Shown here: one piece after another, positions 45,401 through 53,700 of the stretch
Numbering within the stretch: the stretch's first letter is position 1
How the letters are laid out: each line of letters starts with the position of its first letter
Assembly (NCBI RefSeq): GCF_018224955.1
Contig: NZ_JAGTUU010000012.1
Location: forward strand, 22,669-86,668
Source of the DNA: Thetidibacter halocola
GTDB lineage: Bacteria > Pseudomonadota > Alphaproteobacteria > Rhodobacterales > Rhodobacteraceae
Direction of reading: 5' to 3'
DNA length: 64,000 bases
The notes under the pieces: model-generated
Database searches by the model: none
The model's input: only the letters and a program-made list of their open reading frames with translations
Told to the model about the DNA's origin: nothing
Program-made: the position numbers and the translations under genes

Positions 45401-48400
45401 GTGTGGAACTGTAATACTGGACCGTATCGGCGATCAGGGATTTCAGGGCGAGGTCGTGGAAATCCTCCCGGCTGTTGTCCCAGCGCACGATGCCGCGGTT
45501 CGCGGTCAGGATATCCTCGCCCGCCGCATCCAGCAGCGCCACGCGCGCATAGCCGCTGAAGCCGCCGATGATCAGGTGGTCGAGTTCCGGCTCTCCGGGC
45601 GCGTTGGTGCCGCCCTCGATCTCGTCATAACCGAAGCCGTCGTAATAGAACGTGTCGTTGCCCTGCCCGCCGCGCAACGTGTCGTTGCCTTCGCCACCGA
45701 ACAGGATGTCGTTGCCGCCGCCGCCAACAAAAGCGTCGGACAGCCAGCCACCCGTCAGGATGTCGTTGCCGTCGCCGGCCAGGATGACCGCCCGGTCGAC
45801 GCCGCTGATGAAGACACCGTTGGCCAGAACCTTGCCGGTCTGCGTCTCGTATCGGCCGCCGATCTCGAAGTCGATCCCGGCGGACTGGCCACGGAAATCG
45901 GCGGCGAACAGGTCGCGGTCGTTGCCGAGCATCGCTTCGCCCGCGTCATAGACCAGGCCGCCCTGGTAGATCAGCGCATCGTTGCCGTCGAACGAGGCGC
46001 GGAAGTTGATCTGCTCGATTTCCGAATAGGTCAGCGTGCTGTCGCCGAACCACGACGTCTGGGATGCGACCAGACCGTCGCGCAGCGCGTCCAGAATGAC
46101 GATGAGATCGTCGGCGTCGCTGCTTGAGTCGACGTATCCGATCACGTCCCCGGCGCCATCATAAAAGGTGTAGGCGTGGTTGCCGCCGAACTTGTAGTCC
46201 GGCGAGGTCGAGCCGGATGTGGGGTCGTCGGCGACCTGGTCGGCGCTGATTGTCAGGATGTCGACGCCCGCACCGCCGAAATAGGTGTCGTTGCCATTGT
46301 CGGCCCAGTAGAAGCGGTCATTGCCGCTGCCGCCCTCGATGATGTCGGCGGCCTCGTCGATGCCGCCCGACAGGAAGTCGTCACCGCTTTCGCCCCAGAT
46401 GCGGTCTTCGTAGGCGCCGCCATAGATGACATCGGCCTCGGACGTGCCGTGAACGTGCAGGCGGTCGATGCGGCTGATGATCGTCTGGCCGAAATAGCTG
46501 TCGCCGTCGGGATCGCCCGCGTCGATCTGGACCCCGCCGCGCGTGCCCAGGCGCCATTCGTAGGCGCCGAAATCGGCCACGAACGTGTCCAGCCCCGACA
46601 CGCCGCCATCATAGCGCGTGCCGCCCATGAACAGCATCAGGTCGTCGCCCTGGCCCTGGTCTGGAGAGCCCTCGTCGATGATGATCGAGATCGACTCGAC
46701 GTCCCGCGCGATGCGGATCTCGCCCTGCCGGTCCGCGCCGTTCTGGATCGAGATCCAGGCCTCGGGCGTGTTGGCCTCCCAGAGATTGCCGGTGTAGTCG
46801 CCGGTCAGATACTCGCCCTCGATGCCCCGCAGCGCGTAGTCCAGCAGGCTGGCAAGCTGCCCGTGAGACGCCGTCGAGGCGATGCCGTCAGCCCCGGCGA
46901 TGGTCGAATACGTACCGAAACCCCCGGACTCGAAATACAGGCTGACGTTGTAGCGCAGCCCCTGGAGGCCGGACCGCACGAAGACGTGGTCATCGCCCTG
47001 CCCGCCGATCACCCAGTCGACGAAATCGGTGGTATACGGGCCAAGGAAGTTGCCCAGTTCCATCAGGGCCGTGTCATCGCCGACCCCGAGAGAGATGTAG
47101 TCGTCCGACGTGTCCGTGATCGTCACGCCGTTGTCGATCACGTAGTAGCGGTTCTTGACGATGTCGTTTCCGGCACCGGTGAAGATCACGTCGGACTTTG
47201 CCGCGGCGACGATGAAGTCGTCGGCGTAGCCGGTGATGATCGCCATCGCCTCGACATTGTAGACGTCGACCTCGCCGGCCAGCGTCACGCCGGTGCCCGC
47301 GTTCAGCGCCGCCGCCAGGTCCCATTCGATCGCCGTGTTCGGGTAGTAGGCCGCGAAATTCGCCACAAAGACGTCGTGCTGCCCGTTCAGGTTCGCGCCG
47401 CCATCGTAATAGGTGCCGCCCTTGTAGAGCGCCAGAACGTCGCCCAGGTCCTCGCCCTGCACGTTGGTCGGGCCGTGGCTGACCAGCGTCTTGCCAAAGT
47501 ATTCGTAGGTTAGCGAAGACGTGTAGCCGGAATAATAGGCCTGGTCGTAGAGCACCGCGAACGGGCTGTCGAACTGGCCCCATTCCGCGAAACCGATCCG
47601 GTTCCCGGCCATGACGCGCAGGTTGTCCTTGACCAGGCCGCCGCCCGTGGCCGGCACGGCGATATCGGCCATGATGACGCTGCCGTTGGTCTCGTTGACA
47701 TAGACCTCGGTATTGAAGGCACCGGTCCAGGCAAAGAAGATCTTCGTCGGATAGACCGAGGCGTTCCGGTAATCCAGAACGCCCACCGGCGGCGGGCTGC
47801 CGGGCTGGTTCTGGAAGCTGGCGTCGGAAAACTCCTCGAAGGTCTTTTCCTGCTGCTCGAAGATCGCATCGAAATAGCCGTAGATCGCCTCTTCGGCGCC
47901 GGGCAGGTTGGGATTCCAGTCGGTCGGCGCGATCTCGGGCTGGACGAAGAACACCTCGTAATCCGCCGTTTCGGTGTTGAATACCGAACCGTCGACCTCG
48001 AAGCCGTGATCGAACAGCTTGCCAAGCCCGATTTCCCAGCCGCCATCTTCCTCGTCGGGGAACTCGATCTTCAGCAGCGGGCCGAACTCCACCTCGAGGA
48101 AGGACGGCACCCAGGACCCATTGAGCGCGCCTTTGAGGATGTTGATTTCGATCCCGAAGGTCAGCGCCAGCCCGATTTCATGTTCGAACTTGGCGCGGGC
48201 GATCGAGTATTCCGCCGAAACCGTGGCGGTGCCGAAACTCGGCACGGCGCCGGTATCGCGCCCCTGGCTGTCAAAGACGGTGCGGGGCGCCGGCAAGGTC
48301 AGCACGCTGCCCAGCTTGCCGCTGGTGCTGATGTCGTCGAACGGGTTGTCGGGCGTGCCGTTGTCCGACACCAGGAGGATGTCGATATCCGCAAGGTTCA

Positions 48401-49340
48401 GCCGCTCTGCCTCGGTCAGGCCGCCGGGGATGTCCAGCGGCCGGATGTCGAGGTCGACCTGCTCGGTCAACGCCAGGCCGGCGGTCAGCTCGACATCGAC
48501 AAAGGTGAATTCGAGCCCGATCTTGCCGTTCGGAATGAACGAGACATAGTCGCCCAGGTCGTACTCATGTTCGGCAAAGACGGTCTCGCCCAGGAACTTG
48601 ACGACGGCCTGCGTGGTCGGTTCGGGAATCTTGCCCAGCAGTTTCAGCAGCAGCTCGTCCAGGTCCGCCGACAGCTCAAGGAAGTTCGTGTCCGACGTCC
48701 CCTCGCCCGACACAAGGCCGGAGTGCTCGCTTTCGCCCTCGGTATCCGCGCCCTGCGGCAGACGGGCCGTCAGCTTGACGCCTTCGGTCAGTTCTATCTC
48801 GAGTTCCGGCAGCTTGAGATTGACCTTGATGAGATCGATCTCGTGATCGATGTCGATCAGCTTGAACCCGCCGAAATTGTCGTCGCCCGCAGGCCAGGGC
48901 CAGTCGACATAGATATCGCGCACACCGGCCTCGAGCCCGAGGATCAGCTTCAGGCCGGCTCCGATCCCGTCATCGCCCGCACCGAACCCCAGGCTTTCGA
49001 TTTCGGCGGCCAGGATGTCGTAGTTCGAAAAGTCGAAGACCATCGCGTCGCCGCCAAGGATGGCGTTGGGATGGTTGACGAAGACATCGATTTCATAGGA
49101 CGCGTCCCAAGACCCGGAGCGGCCCAGATTGGCCCAGGCCAGCAGGCCAAATTTCATGTCGAGATAGGCCGTGAACCCGGCTTCGATGATCCAGAGATCG
49201 ATGCCGAAATACTTGGCCACTTCGTCCGGGTCGTAGATCAGGGTCGATCCGGTATCGACATACAGGTTGATCGCCGCGCCCGGCCCCCAGAGCGATTGGC
49301 CTTCGGTTTCAAATGTCAAAGAGGTGTTAGTAATGGCCAT
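39486..49340 (-). CDS. Giant RTX protein (3284 aa)
   Basis: A very large predicted type I-secreted surface or extracellular protein. It has no signal peptide. Residues 1 to about 650 are acidic, strand-rich and not recognised. From about 630 to 1400 there are four copies of a less regular repeat around ALYKGGTYYDGG, LMLFMGGTRYDGG, LIYQGGLVYDAG and ILYQGGAGYVGG, each followed by a D-F-V-A-D-F-like strand. From about 1700 to 3200 RTX nonapeptides are dense, interrupted by blocks like VDLAAPSVARTQDAPDLASG and VENIIGGAGDDTMTG. The last 80 residues are the shared module ADVFIFGRNIDADTITDYQVG. The ATG at 49340 has GAGGAA upstream. Adhesin or biofilm role is inference. Confidence 0.88.
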   Translation of the reverse strand: MAITNTSLTFETEGQSLWGPGAAINLYVDTGSTLIYDPDEVAKYFGIDLWIIEAGFTAYLDMKFGLLAWANLGRSGSWDASYEIDVFVNHPNAILGGDAMVFDFSNYDILAAEIESLGFGAGDDGIGAGLKLILGLEAGVRDIYVDWPWPAGDDNFGGFKLIDIDHEIDLIKVNLKLPELEIELTEGVKLTARLPQGADTEGESEHSGLVSGEGTSDTNFLELSADLDELLLKLLGKIPEPTTQAVVKFLGETVFAEHEYDLGDYVSFIPNGKIGLEFTFVDVELTAGLALTEQVDLDIRPLDIPGGLTEAERLNLADIDILLVSDNGTPDNPFDDISTSGKLGSVLTLPAPRTVFDSQGRDTGAVPSFGTATVSAEYSIARAKFEHEIGLALTFGIEINILKGALNGSWVPSFLEVEFGPLLKIEFPDEEDGGWEIGLGKLFDHGFEVDGSVFNTETADYEVFFVQPEIAPTDWNPNLPGAEEAIYGYFDAIFEQQEKTFEEFSDASFQNQPGSPPPVGVLDYRNASVYPTKIFFAWTGAFNTEVYVNETNGSVIMADIAVPATGGGLVKDNLRVMAGNRIGFAEWGQFDSPFAVLYDQAYYSGYTSSLTYEYFGKTLVSHGPTNVQGEDLGDVLALYKGGTYYDGGANLNGQHDVFVANFAAYYPNTAIEWDLAAALNAGTGVTLAGEVDVYNVEAMAIITGYADDFIVAAAKSDVIFTGAGNDIVKNRYYVIDNGVTITDTSDDYISLGVGDDTALMELGNFLGPYTTDFVDWVIGGQGDDHVFVRSGLQGLRYNVSLYFESGGFGTYSTIAGADGIASTASHGQLASLLDYALRGIEGEYLTGDYTGNLWEANTPEAWISIQNGADRQGEIRIARDVESISIIIDEGSPDQGQGDDLMLFMGGTRYDGGVSGLDTFVADFGAYEWRLGTRGGVQIDAGDPDGDSYFGQTIISRIDRLHVHGTSEADVIYGGAYEDRIWGESGDDFLSGGIDEAADIIEGGSGNDRFYWADNGNDTYFGGAGVDILTISADQVADDPTSGSTSPDYKFGGNHAYTFYDGAGDVIGYVDSSSDADDLIVILDALRDGLVASQTSWFGDSTLTYSEIEQINFRASFDGNDALIYQGGLVYDAGEAMLGNDRDLFAADFRGQSAGIDFEIGGRYETQTGKVLANGVFISGVDRAVILAGDGNDILTGGWLSDAFVGGGGNDILFGGEGNDTLRGGQGNDTFYYDGFGYDEIEGGTNAPGEPELDHLIIGGFSGYARVALLDAAGEDILTANRGIVRWDNSREDFHDLALKSLIADTVQYYSSTPGNPSAWYGRSLTHVTYREIEAVDIAGTGEFDDVILYQGGAGYVGGEREGDADIFVADLRGFSEDLTLDVTVPGGVGYDIGQGTQVAGFERMHVLLGSGSDIFVGGDLDDAAFGGAGQDELSGGLGNDWLVGEAGEDLFDHVGGHDTISGGSGNDVLALSDMTNPFTLRFLDAAGQAIGPAFDLAGGQPDRSAFASLFAMSGAVFTVQDHGASRVTYDGIEEITASAGAGADVLISGTTQGALFGGDGDDVLIGQGGNDFLSGGDGNDTYVMGAGFGEDIVFGETGGSNRILFTAYARADLDFVIDGNDLLVNAGTDSLRILGYFAQNATVGLNFVFDATDQVFTQVFSAPASLAASASGTAAPFLGDGITRVGTDGDDDFYEHSERSDVLRGFGGDDFFESSLGADLLDGGAGRDAVSYLRSGAGVQIDLTAFRGFGGEAEGDLLVSIEHADGSLFDDLMIGNAFRNNLFGNDGDDTIEGLGGDDHLTGDEGHDSVSGGDGHDLLYGGDGNDTISGGAGTDYLDGGKGNDLLDGGAQADILDDGMGDDTAYGGDGNDFFRYGAGVDTWFGEAGRDTADFDAFAHGIRANLAVPGGMVRSRLATDLDPSRGPLVDLVTLTGFENLRGSLGNDELLGDAGDNQIEGNLGADILVGGDGVDTLLGGAGIDTLDYSQEAGLLGVNVLMSIADQHAYDTFGNRDIVGQIEVVIGTDRDDYMAGGAEDNILYGRGGGDRLDGLDGDDWIDGGAGEDTLQSGNGDDTLVGGTGDDLVRAGWGDDFIVEGENTGNDTYYGDQDFDTVSYAAVAGGITVDLRLNDGQVTGPNVDADSLRNVENIIGGAGDDTMTGNDEANWFSYLSGFDRFDGRGGMDTAVFKYFDAAVEVDLAAPSVARTQDAPDLASGTWRQIASLTAIENVIGSVHGDNLNGNDGDNGLYGEAGNDTLAGGLGNDSLFGGAGNDRIIGFSGDGANLFAGGDGIDVLDYSDNAESVVASLLDGDGDDTVADVEWLIGTDHGDYLLGNDGDNTIQAGLGDYDLIEAGAGNDLMIYTGGEDYFYGGAGIDAVDFSLFGFAILADLRERNDTVLTAMTSSHVGATTLAAVIYDMDVENLIGTRFDDRLIGDDRANLFSDGEGDDIVQGGGGDDGFAYADGTDDWDGGAGRDTANFSSFRFAADIDLDTGVMRSSNATDLAGGALTARVTMTAIEYAIGSSFGDALRGDAADNALSGWAGDDTLDGRDGNDTLFGGAGNDLLLAGAGADSLNGGDGVDTLSYADSDAAVTVDLRAGSGGGGHAEGDRVEGIEHLIGSAHADMLTGDGGANTLVGGAGDDTVAGGGGNDVFLHGGGEDSWQGGDGQDLADFATHGAAIEADLLAGQIRTQDAPDLSGSVWRMLAHVTHLENVTGTAFADSLIGDALANHLAAGAGNDRLSGGSANDTLDGGAGDDTLIGGRGDDDLRGGAGRDLVSYEDAMTGVFASLRAPGVNVGDAEGDTYVDIEDIAGSALDDTLTGDNGVNMILGGDGHDRLDGAGHDDVLDGGDGNDTIIGGKGRDRAFMGGGADLFQDNGQGGNSGRDTVYGGDGNDTVQGGNGDDVFHGDAGNDKIFARLGNDAVFGGDGDDTIDGGDGADTVVGGNGRDKVFLGGGNDVFTDNQEGGLEGRDTVSGGGGADTIQGGNGDDSFFGGAGNDSILGRLGNDTLSGNLGDDVLIGGDGDDVISGAGGNDDLKGDSGNDQLFGGTGADTLSAGTGNDTVTGGDGRDLTYLGDGDDLFIDNAQDGVNGQDTVFGNAGNDIVGGGAGNDEFHGQDGNDRLLGRLGDDKLYGGNQNDTMDGGDGNDTIAGGNGRDRAIMGGGNDVWFDNAQAKFGEDFVSGGAGNDTINMAGGNDTAEGGSGADVFIFGRNIDADTITDYQVGVDTLQINARLWGGALTQGRLDALSSTVSGALVLDFGDGDSITFANLSSNAGLLSDIVLG

Positions 49341-49674
49341 GGAAGGTTCCTCTTCGACGGGAATTGGACGAATTGCTCGCCAGATGATGCGCAAAAAGGA
49401 ACTCGTCGGAGCCAGGAGGCAGACGGCCCTGACCGACTTACTTCTGGATACCGTTGCATACCGATCTGATTGAGTCCATTTTTTTTGTTTAACCTTTAAA
49501 TATCTCTCCTTGTCGACCTCGCCTGTGCCATATCAGGTGAATCGTCCGGCCTTTGCCAGTGATGCAATCCGCACCCGGCAACGGCACCGGCCTTTGTGCC
49601 TCGCCACGGTCTTGCGTCGACTGGCCCGGGTCGTTCGATGCAGTCGATGCAGCCCGCGCGAGGCAGGGCCCCTG
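49341..49674. other. Upstream region of the giant RTX gene
   Basis: No gene is seen. On the minus strand this is the leader of the giant RTX gene. An AT-rich tract at about 49478-49506, including a run of eight T on the plus strand, is a marked departure from the GC-rich background and a plausible promoter zone. Short open readings here have no recognisable similarity. Confidence 0.4.
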
Positions 49675-50070
49675 TCATTGCACCCGAGAGGCCAGCGCCA
49701 CCGAGACCGGGTCGCCGAGCCGCGAGGTGGCGACGGACAGACCCCGGCCGCGCATCTGGCCCAGCAGCAGGCTGCCCAGCGGCATGTCACGCAGCGGTAT
49801 CGGACAGACGCAAAGCCCCTTGGCCACGGCACCGGACAAGCCGATCAGCCCCTGAAATCCGATGGTTCCCTCGCGCTTGACGGAGTAGCGGATCAGCTCG
49901 AAGCCTTCCGTTTCGACCAAGGGGAACAACTGCCCCCGATCCGCCATGCGGCGGCATCCAGCAAGTTGCGCACGCCATGGCGGGGCGCCCGGGCGATGTG
50001 CGGCAGGTCGAGGCAGTCCCGCAGGCGCAGTTCCGACCAGCCAGCAAAGGGGTGAGCCGTTCAGAGCCCG
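49675..50070 (-). pseudogene. Remnant of a LysR-type regulator (C-terminal domain)
   Basis: Two adjoining minus-strand frames read as one LysR-like effector domain. One frame gives LRLRDCLDLPHIARAPRHGVRNLLDAAAWRIGG; after about 49935 the other frame continues LFPLVETEGFELIRYSVKREGTIGFQGLIGLSGAVAKGL, then PIPLRDMPLGSLLLGQMRGR. The switch falls in a run of five G, consistent with a one-base insertion. No N-terminal helix-turn-helix can be found upstream. The gene is therefore a truncated, frameshifted relic, and what remains sits between two RTX genes. Confidence 0.6.
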
Positions 50071-50284
50071 GACCGGACCTGCCACACAGTCTCAGAGGTT
50101 CGCATGGGGAAGGCAAAGCCCTTTGAAAACACGACTATTTCCGCGCCACGACGGGTAGCCTGTCCGTGTTCGAAACAGGTATAATGGCGGAGGGGGGCCT
50201 GACGTCGAACGTTCTCTGCCGCCAAATCATTGTTTTATTTGGTTATATTTATTATTTGAGCGGTCATTCGGTTCAGTCGCGACT

Positions 50285-50412
50285 GGTAGCGAAACGACCC
50301 AACTGGAGTCGCGGCAGCTTCTCTGACTCTATCCCGACCCGTCGGCATGGGCACCGTGTACCTGAAACGAGTTCTTTCCGAGATCAACGCGGATAATGGT
50401 TGCCTCTACCAG
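50285..50412 (-). pseudogene. Remnant of an IS110-type transposase (N-terminus)
   Basis: The minus strand reads VEATIIRVDLGKNSFQVHGAHADGSG, matching the start of IS110-family transposases, where the Asp of VDLGKN is the first catalytic residue of the DEDD domain. A stop follows, and after a frame change EKLPRLQLGRFATS continues the same family pattern. The rest of the transposase is absent. It marks an old insertion and deletion event in the gap between the two largest RTX genes. Confidence 0.6.
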
Positions 50413-50743
50413 AAATGCCCTTCCATCAGCTTGTGCTTCGACACCGCAAGATCGGCACAGTGCGCTGCCGCGAGGGGAGAGCAGCATAAACCCGACCTTT
50501 GGTTGTGCTGAACTACCACTGGACATTCATTTGTCGGTTATGAGCGTCAAGAGAGCCGCGCAGGACTAAATCCCCCCAAAAGGATGCTTCCGCCAGCAAT
50601 GTTCAGGAGGAAAGTGGTCGCTTCCAAAATGTTCCGGCGGTCCATTGCCAGTAGTCTTTAAAAAGCGGCCACCTGATTGGACCGTGTTCAGGTCATCATT
50701 GCAGCACCGTCTCAAAGCCTCTCCATTCCGCCAGGTTCGCAGC
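50413..50743. other. Non-coding stretch downstream of the 1362-aa RTX gene
   Basis: No supported gene. An open reading on the minus strand (around 50566-50700, with GPPEHFGSDHFPPEHCWRKHPFGG) is suggestive of mobile-element debris but I cannot assign it. The stretch has lower GC than its surroundings, like the neighbouring relics. Confidence 0.35.
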
Positions 50744-53700
50744 CTAGCCGAAATCGTTCCAGCCGACCGAAACGCGAAAGTAGTGGTCAATGTCGTTCAG
50801 ATCGATCTGGACCTGCAAGACGAAGTCCGTCGGCGCATAGCGCCATTGATGGTAAAACTCGCCACCGATACCGGCGACAACGTTGTCGCGCGACCAACCG
50901 GTCGTTTCCTCAAGCTGGAAGACCTTGAGCCCGGTTTCGCCGCTGAGGCGCAGGGCATTTCCACCCGAGATTGCGGCAAGTTGCGCGGCGGTGACCTGAT
51001 AGGTCAGGCCACTGAAAGTGCCGTTCGACATGACCAGTTCCTCGACATTCGAGATGTTGGTCAGCGAAGAAGCCACGTCATCGCAGAAGACAAATGTATC
51101 CCAGCCTGCACCGCCGTCGATGGTGCGATGATTGTCCATGAGGGTTCTTTGCTGACCCGGAAACAGGAACCCTGCAGGAGCATCGACCTCGGCCACGATC
51201 ATGTCGTCGCCGTCGTCTCCGTAGACAAGGTAGCGGCTGTTCGGCCGGTTGCCGTCGAAATCCGCGGTCTGCATGAAGATGGTGTCGTTGCCGGCACCTC
51301 CGCGGAGTTCGTATCGCGATACGCCGCTGCCGAAGTAATCCTGCAGTTTTCCCGCGACGATGACGTCGTTCCCGGTGCCGCCGTCGATCAGGTAAAGCGC
51401 GTCGCCGCCGGAACCGCCCTGTCCGGGGCTGCCACCCGTGCCACCTTGCTGGGCCGCATCGTAATCGGCGCCGTCCTGGCCGTTGGTACCGGCCACGCCC
51501 GTGACCCCGCCCTTGCCGCCAAGCCCGCCGAAGATCAGGTCGTCGCCATCGTTGCCGAAGAGCCTGACGCGCAGCGACTCACCCTTGCCGCCCATGCCTC
51601 CGTCGCCGCCATCGCCGCCAAGGACGACGCCGCCTGTGCCGAATGTCCCACCCAGCCCTCCCGGCGTGACAATCACGGTGGCCGCCCCGTCGCCGCCGTC
51701 TCCGCCGCGACCGCCGGTGCCAGCCGTCACATTGTCGACACCGAAGATGATGTCGTCGTTGGCGCTGCCGTTCGTGTCGATGTTACGGATTGCACGGGCG
51801 ACGGCCGCCGTGCCATCCGCACCGTCTGCACCGTTGTACAGCAGGCTGTTGGTGGTTCCACCCGGCTCTCCGTCCGCGCCGTCTCCGCCACGCAATCCCG
51901 CAATGGCCGGGATCGCGACCGGATCGGCCACGATTTTCGTCCGGTAGTCCACATCCATGTCGACGCGCGCGGCCGCAGTCAGGCCGTCGCCACCGCGATA
52001 CCCGTAGAGGACCTGATCGTCGGCCAGCGCCGTGCTGCGTCGTGCCGTTCCGAAATCCTTGTCCACCGTCCAGACCAGGTCGCCATTCTGCATGCCAAAG
52101 GACGCGCCAAGCGCCGTGCGCCCAAAGCCCTCTCCGATCGGCAGCGCCGTGCCGCCGATACTCTCGAAGAAGGTCATGTTGTTTTCGTCGCCGCCGTCGC
52201 CAAGGTCGTTGGCTCCGACAAGCACGGCAAAATCGTCGATGCGGAACTGCTGGCGCATCTGGATGAAACGGCCGGTCGCCTCGTCCCAGAACAGGGTGTC
52301 GTCGCGCTGTACCGGCGCGGCGATCGTGTCGGTCACCGGTGTGTCCAGGTCATTCCTGCCCTCGATGATGACGGTCACGGTGGCGGTCGTGACACCGCCG
52401 CGTCCGTCATTGACCGTATATGTGAAGGTGTCGATGGCGGTCTCTCCCTCAGCCAGATACTCGAATTGGCCCGACGGGTCGTAACCCGGCGGATTCAGGA
52501 GGTTTCCGACAAAGACGCTGCCGATGCTGCTGGTGTCGTCGTAGGTCGTCGTGGGCAAAGGCATGTCGCCTGTGACAGGTAGGTAGCTGTCCGGGTCGAG
52601 ATCGTTCAGGTCCAGAAGGTTCAGGAACGCGACGAAACTGTCCTCGTCCGTCGTGATCGTGTCATCGCCCAGGATCGGCGCGTTGTTGGTGCCGTCGAGC
52701 CTGATGGTCACACCGTCGAAGATCCCGACCTCGACCCCGATCAGGGTGTCGGTGCCATAGCCCGGCCCCGATGGCGGCCGGTGCTCCAGCGAAATGGCCC
52801 GAGCGCCGCCGACCGGGTCCAGCAGGGTGCCGCGGAACTCGGAAATCGGCGCGTCGTAGACCACCGTGTCGGTGCCGTTTCCGCCATCCAGCGTGTCGTT
52901 GCCCGTGGTGCCCATTAGGCGGTCATCGCCGTTTCGCGCCTCGATCAGGTCGCCACCGGCACTACCGGTGATCGAGTCGTTGCCGCTGCCTGCAATGACA
53001 TGCTCGATGCCCTGCAGGGTCTGGCGTGGGAAAGCCGAACCGACGCTCATGTCGCCATCGAGGCGGATCGTCATCGCCTGCGTCCAGGCGGCATAGTCGA
53101 CCGTGTCGAAACCGGCTCCACCGATCATCGTGTCGGCACCCGCGCCGCCGAGGAACGTGTCGTCGCCCCAACCGCCCTCGAAGAGGTCGGCATCGCCGGT
53201 GAAATCGAACCGCCCGCCGAAGGCGCTGTTGCCCAGGTAATGAACCGGAGTGCCGCGATCCGCGTCGTAAAGCACCCAGTTGTGATCGGAAAATGTGCCC
53301 TGAACGCCGCCGGCCCCCGGATTGAGAAGGCCGTAGAGCAGCAAGGAGCCATCGAAATTCACGAAATACAGCGCCATCCGGATATTGCTGTAATTGTAGA
53401 TGCCAAAACTGCCCTCCGCGCCGCCGCCGCTGATGAACTGCCGACCGTCGAAGTCCGCCATCTCGCCGTCCAGCAGGTCGTTGCCCGCCCCGCCCAACAG
53501 CGTGTCGGTTCCCATGCCCCCGGTCAGCGTGTCGTCGCCCTGCATCCCATCGAGCCGGTTGTTCCCGGCATTCCCCAGCAGCGTATTGTCCGAACGGTTG
53601 CCGATCCCGGTCAGATCGCCGTCGCCGGTCAGGACAAGATGCTCGGTGTTCTGGCTGTCACGCCACATCGTGTAATCCACGCTGGCGCGCACGGTGTCGT

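Noticed and set aside
39996..49469. Several long plus-strand open readings (up to 1383 codons) opposite the giant RTX gene
   Set aside because: They mirror the RTX repeats of the minus-strand gene, show low-complexity VA/VV-rich repeats, and have no family resemblance or ribosome-binding sites.
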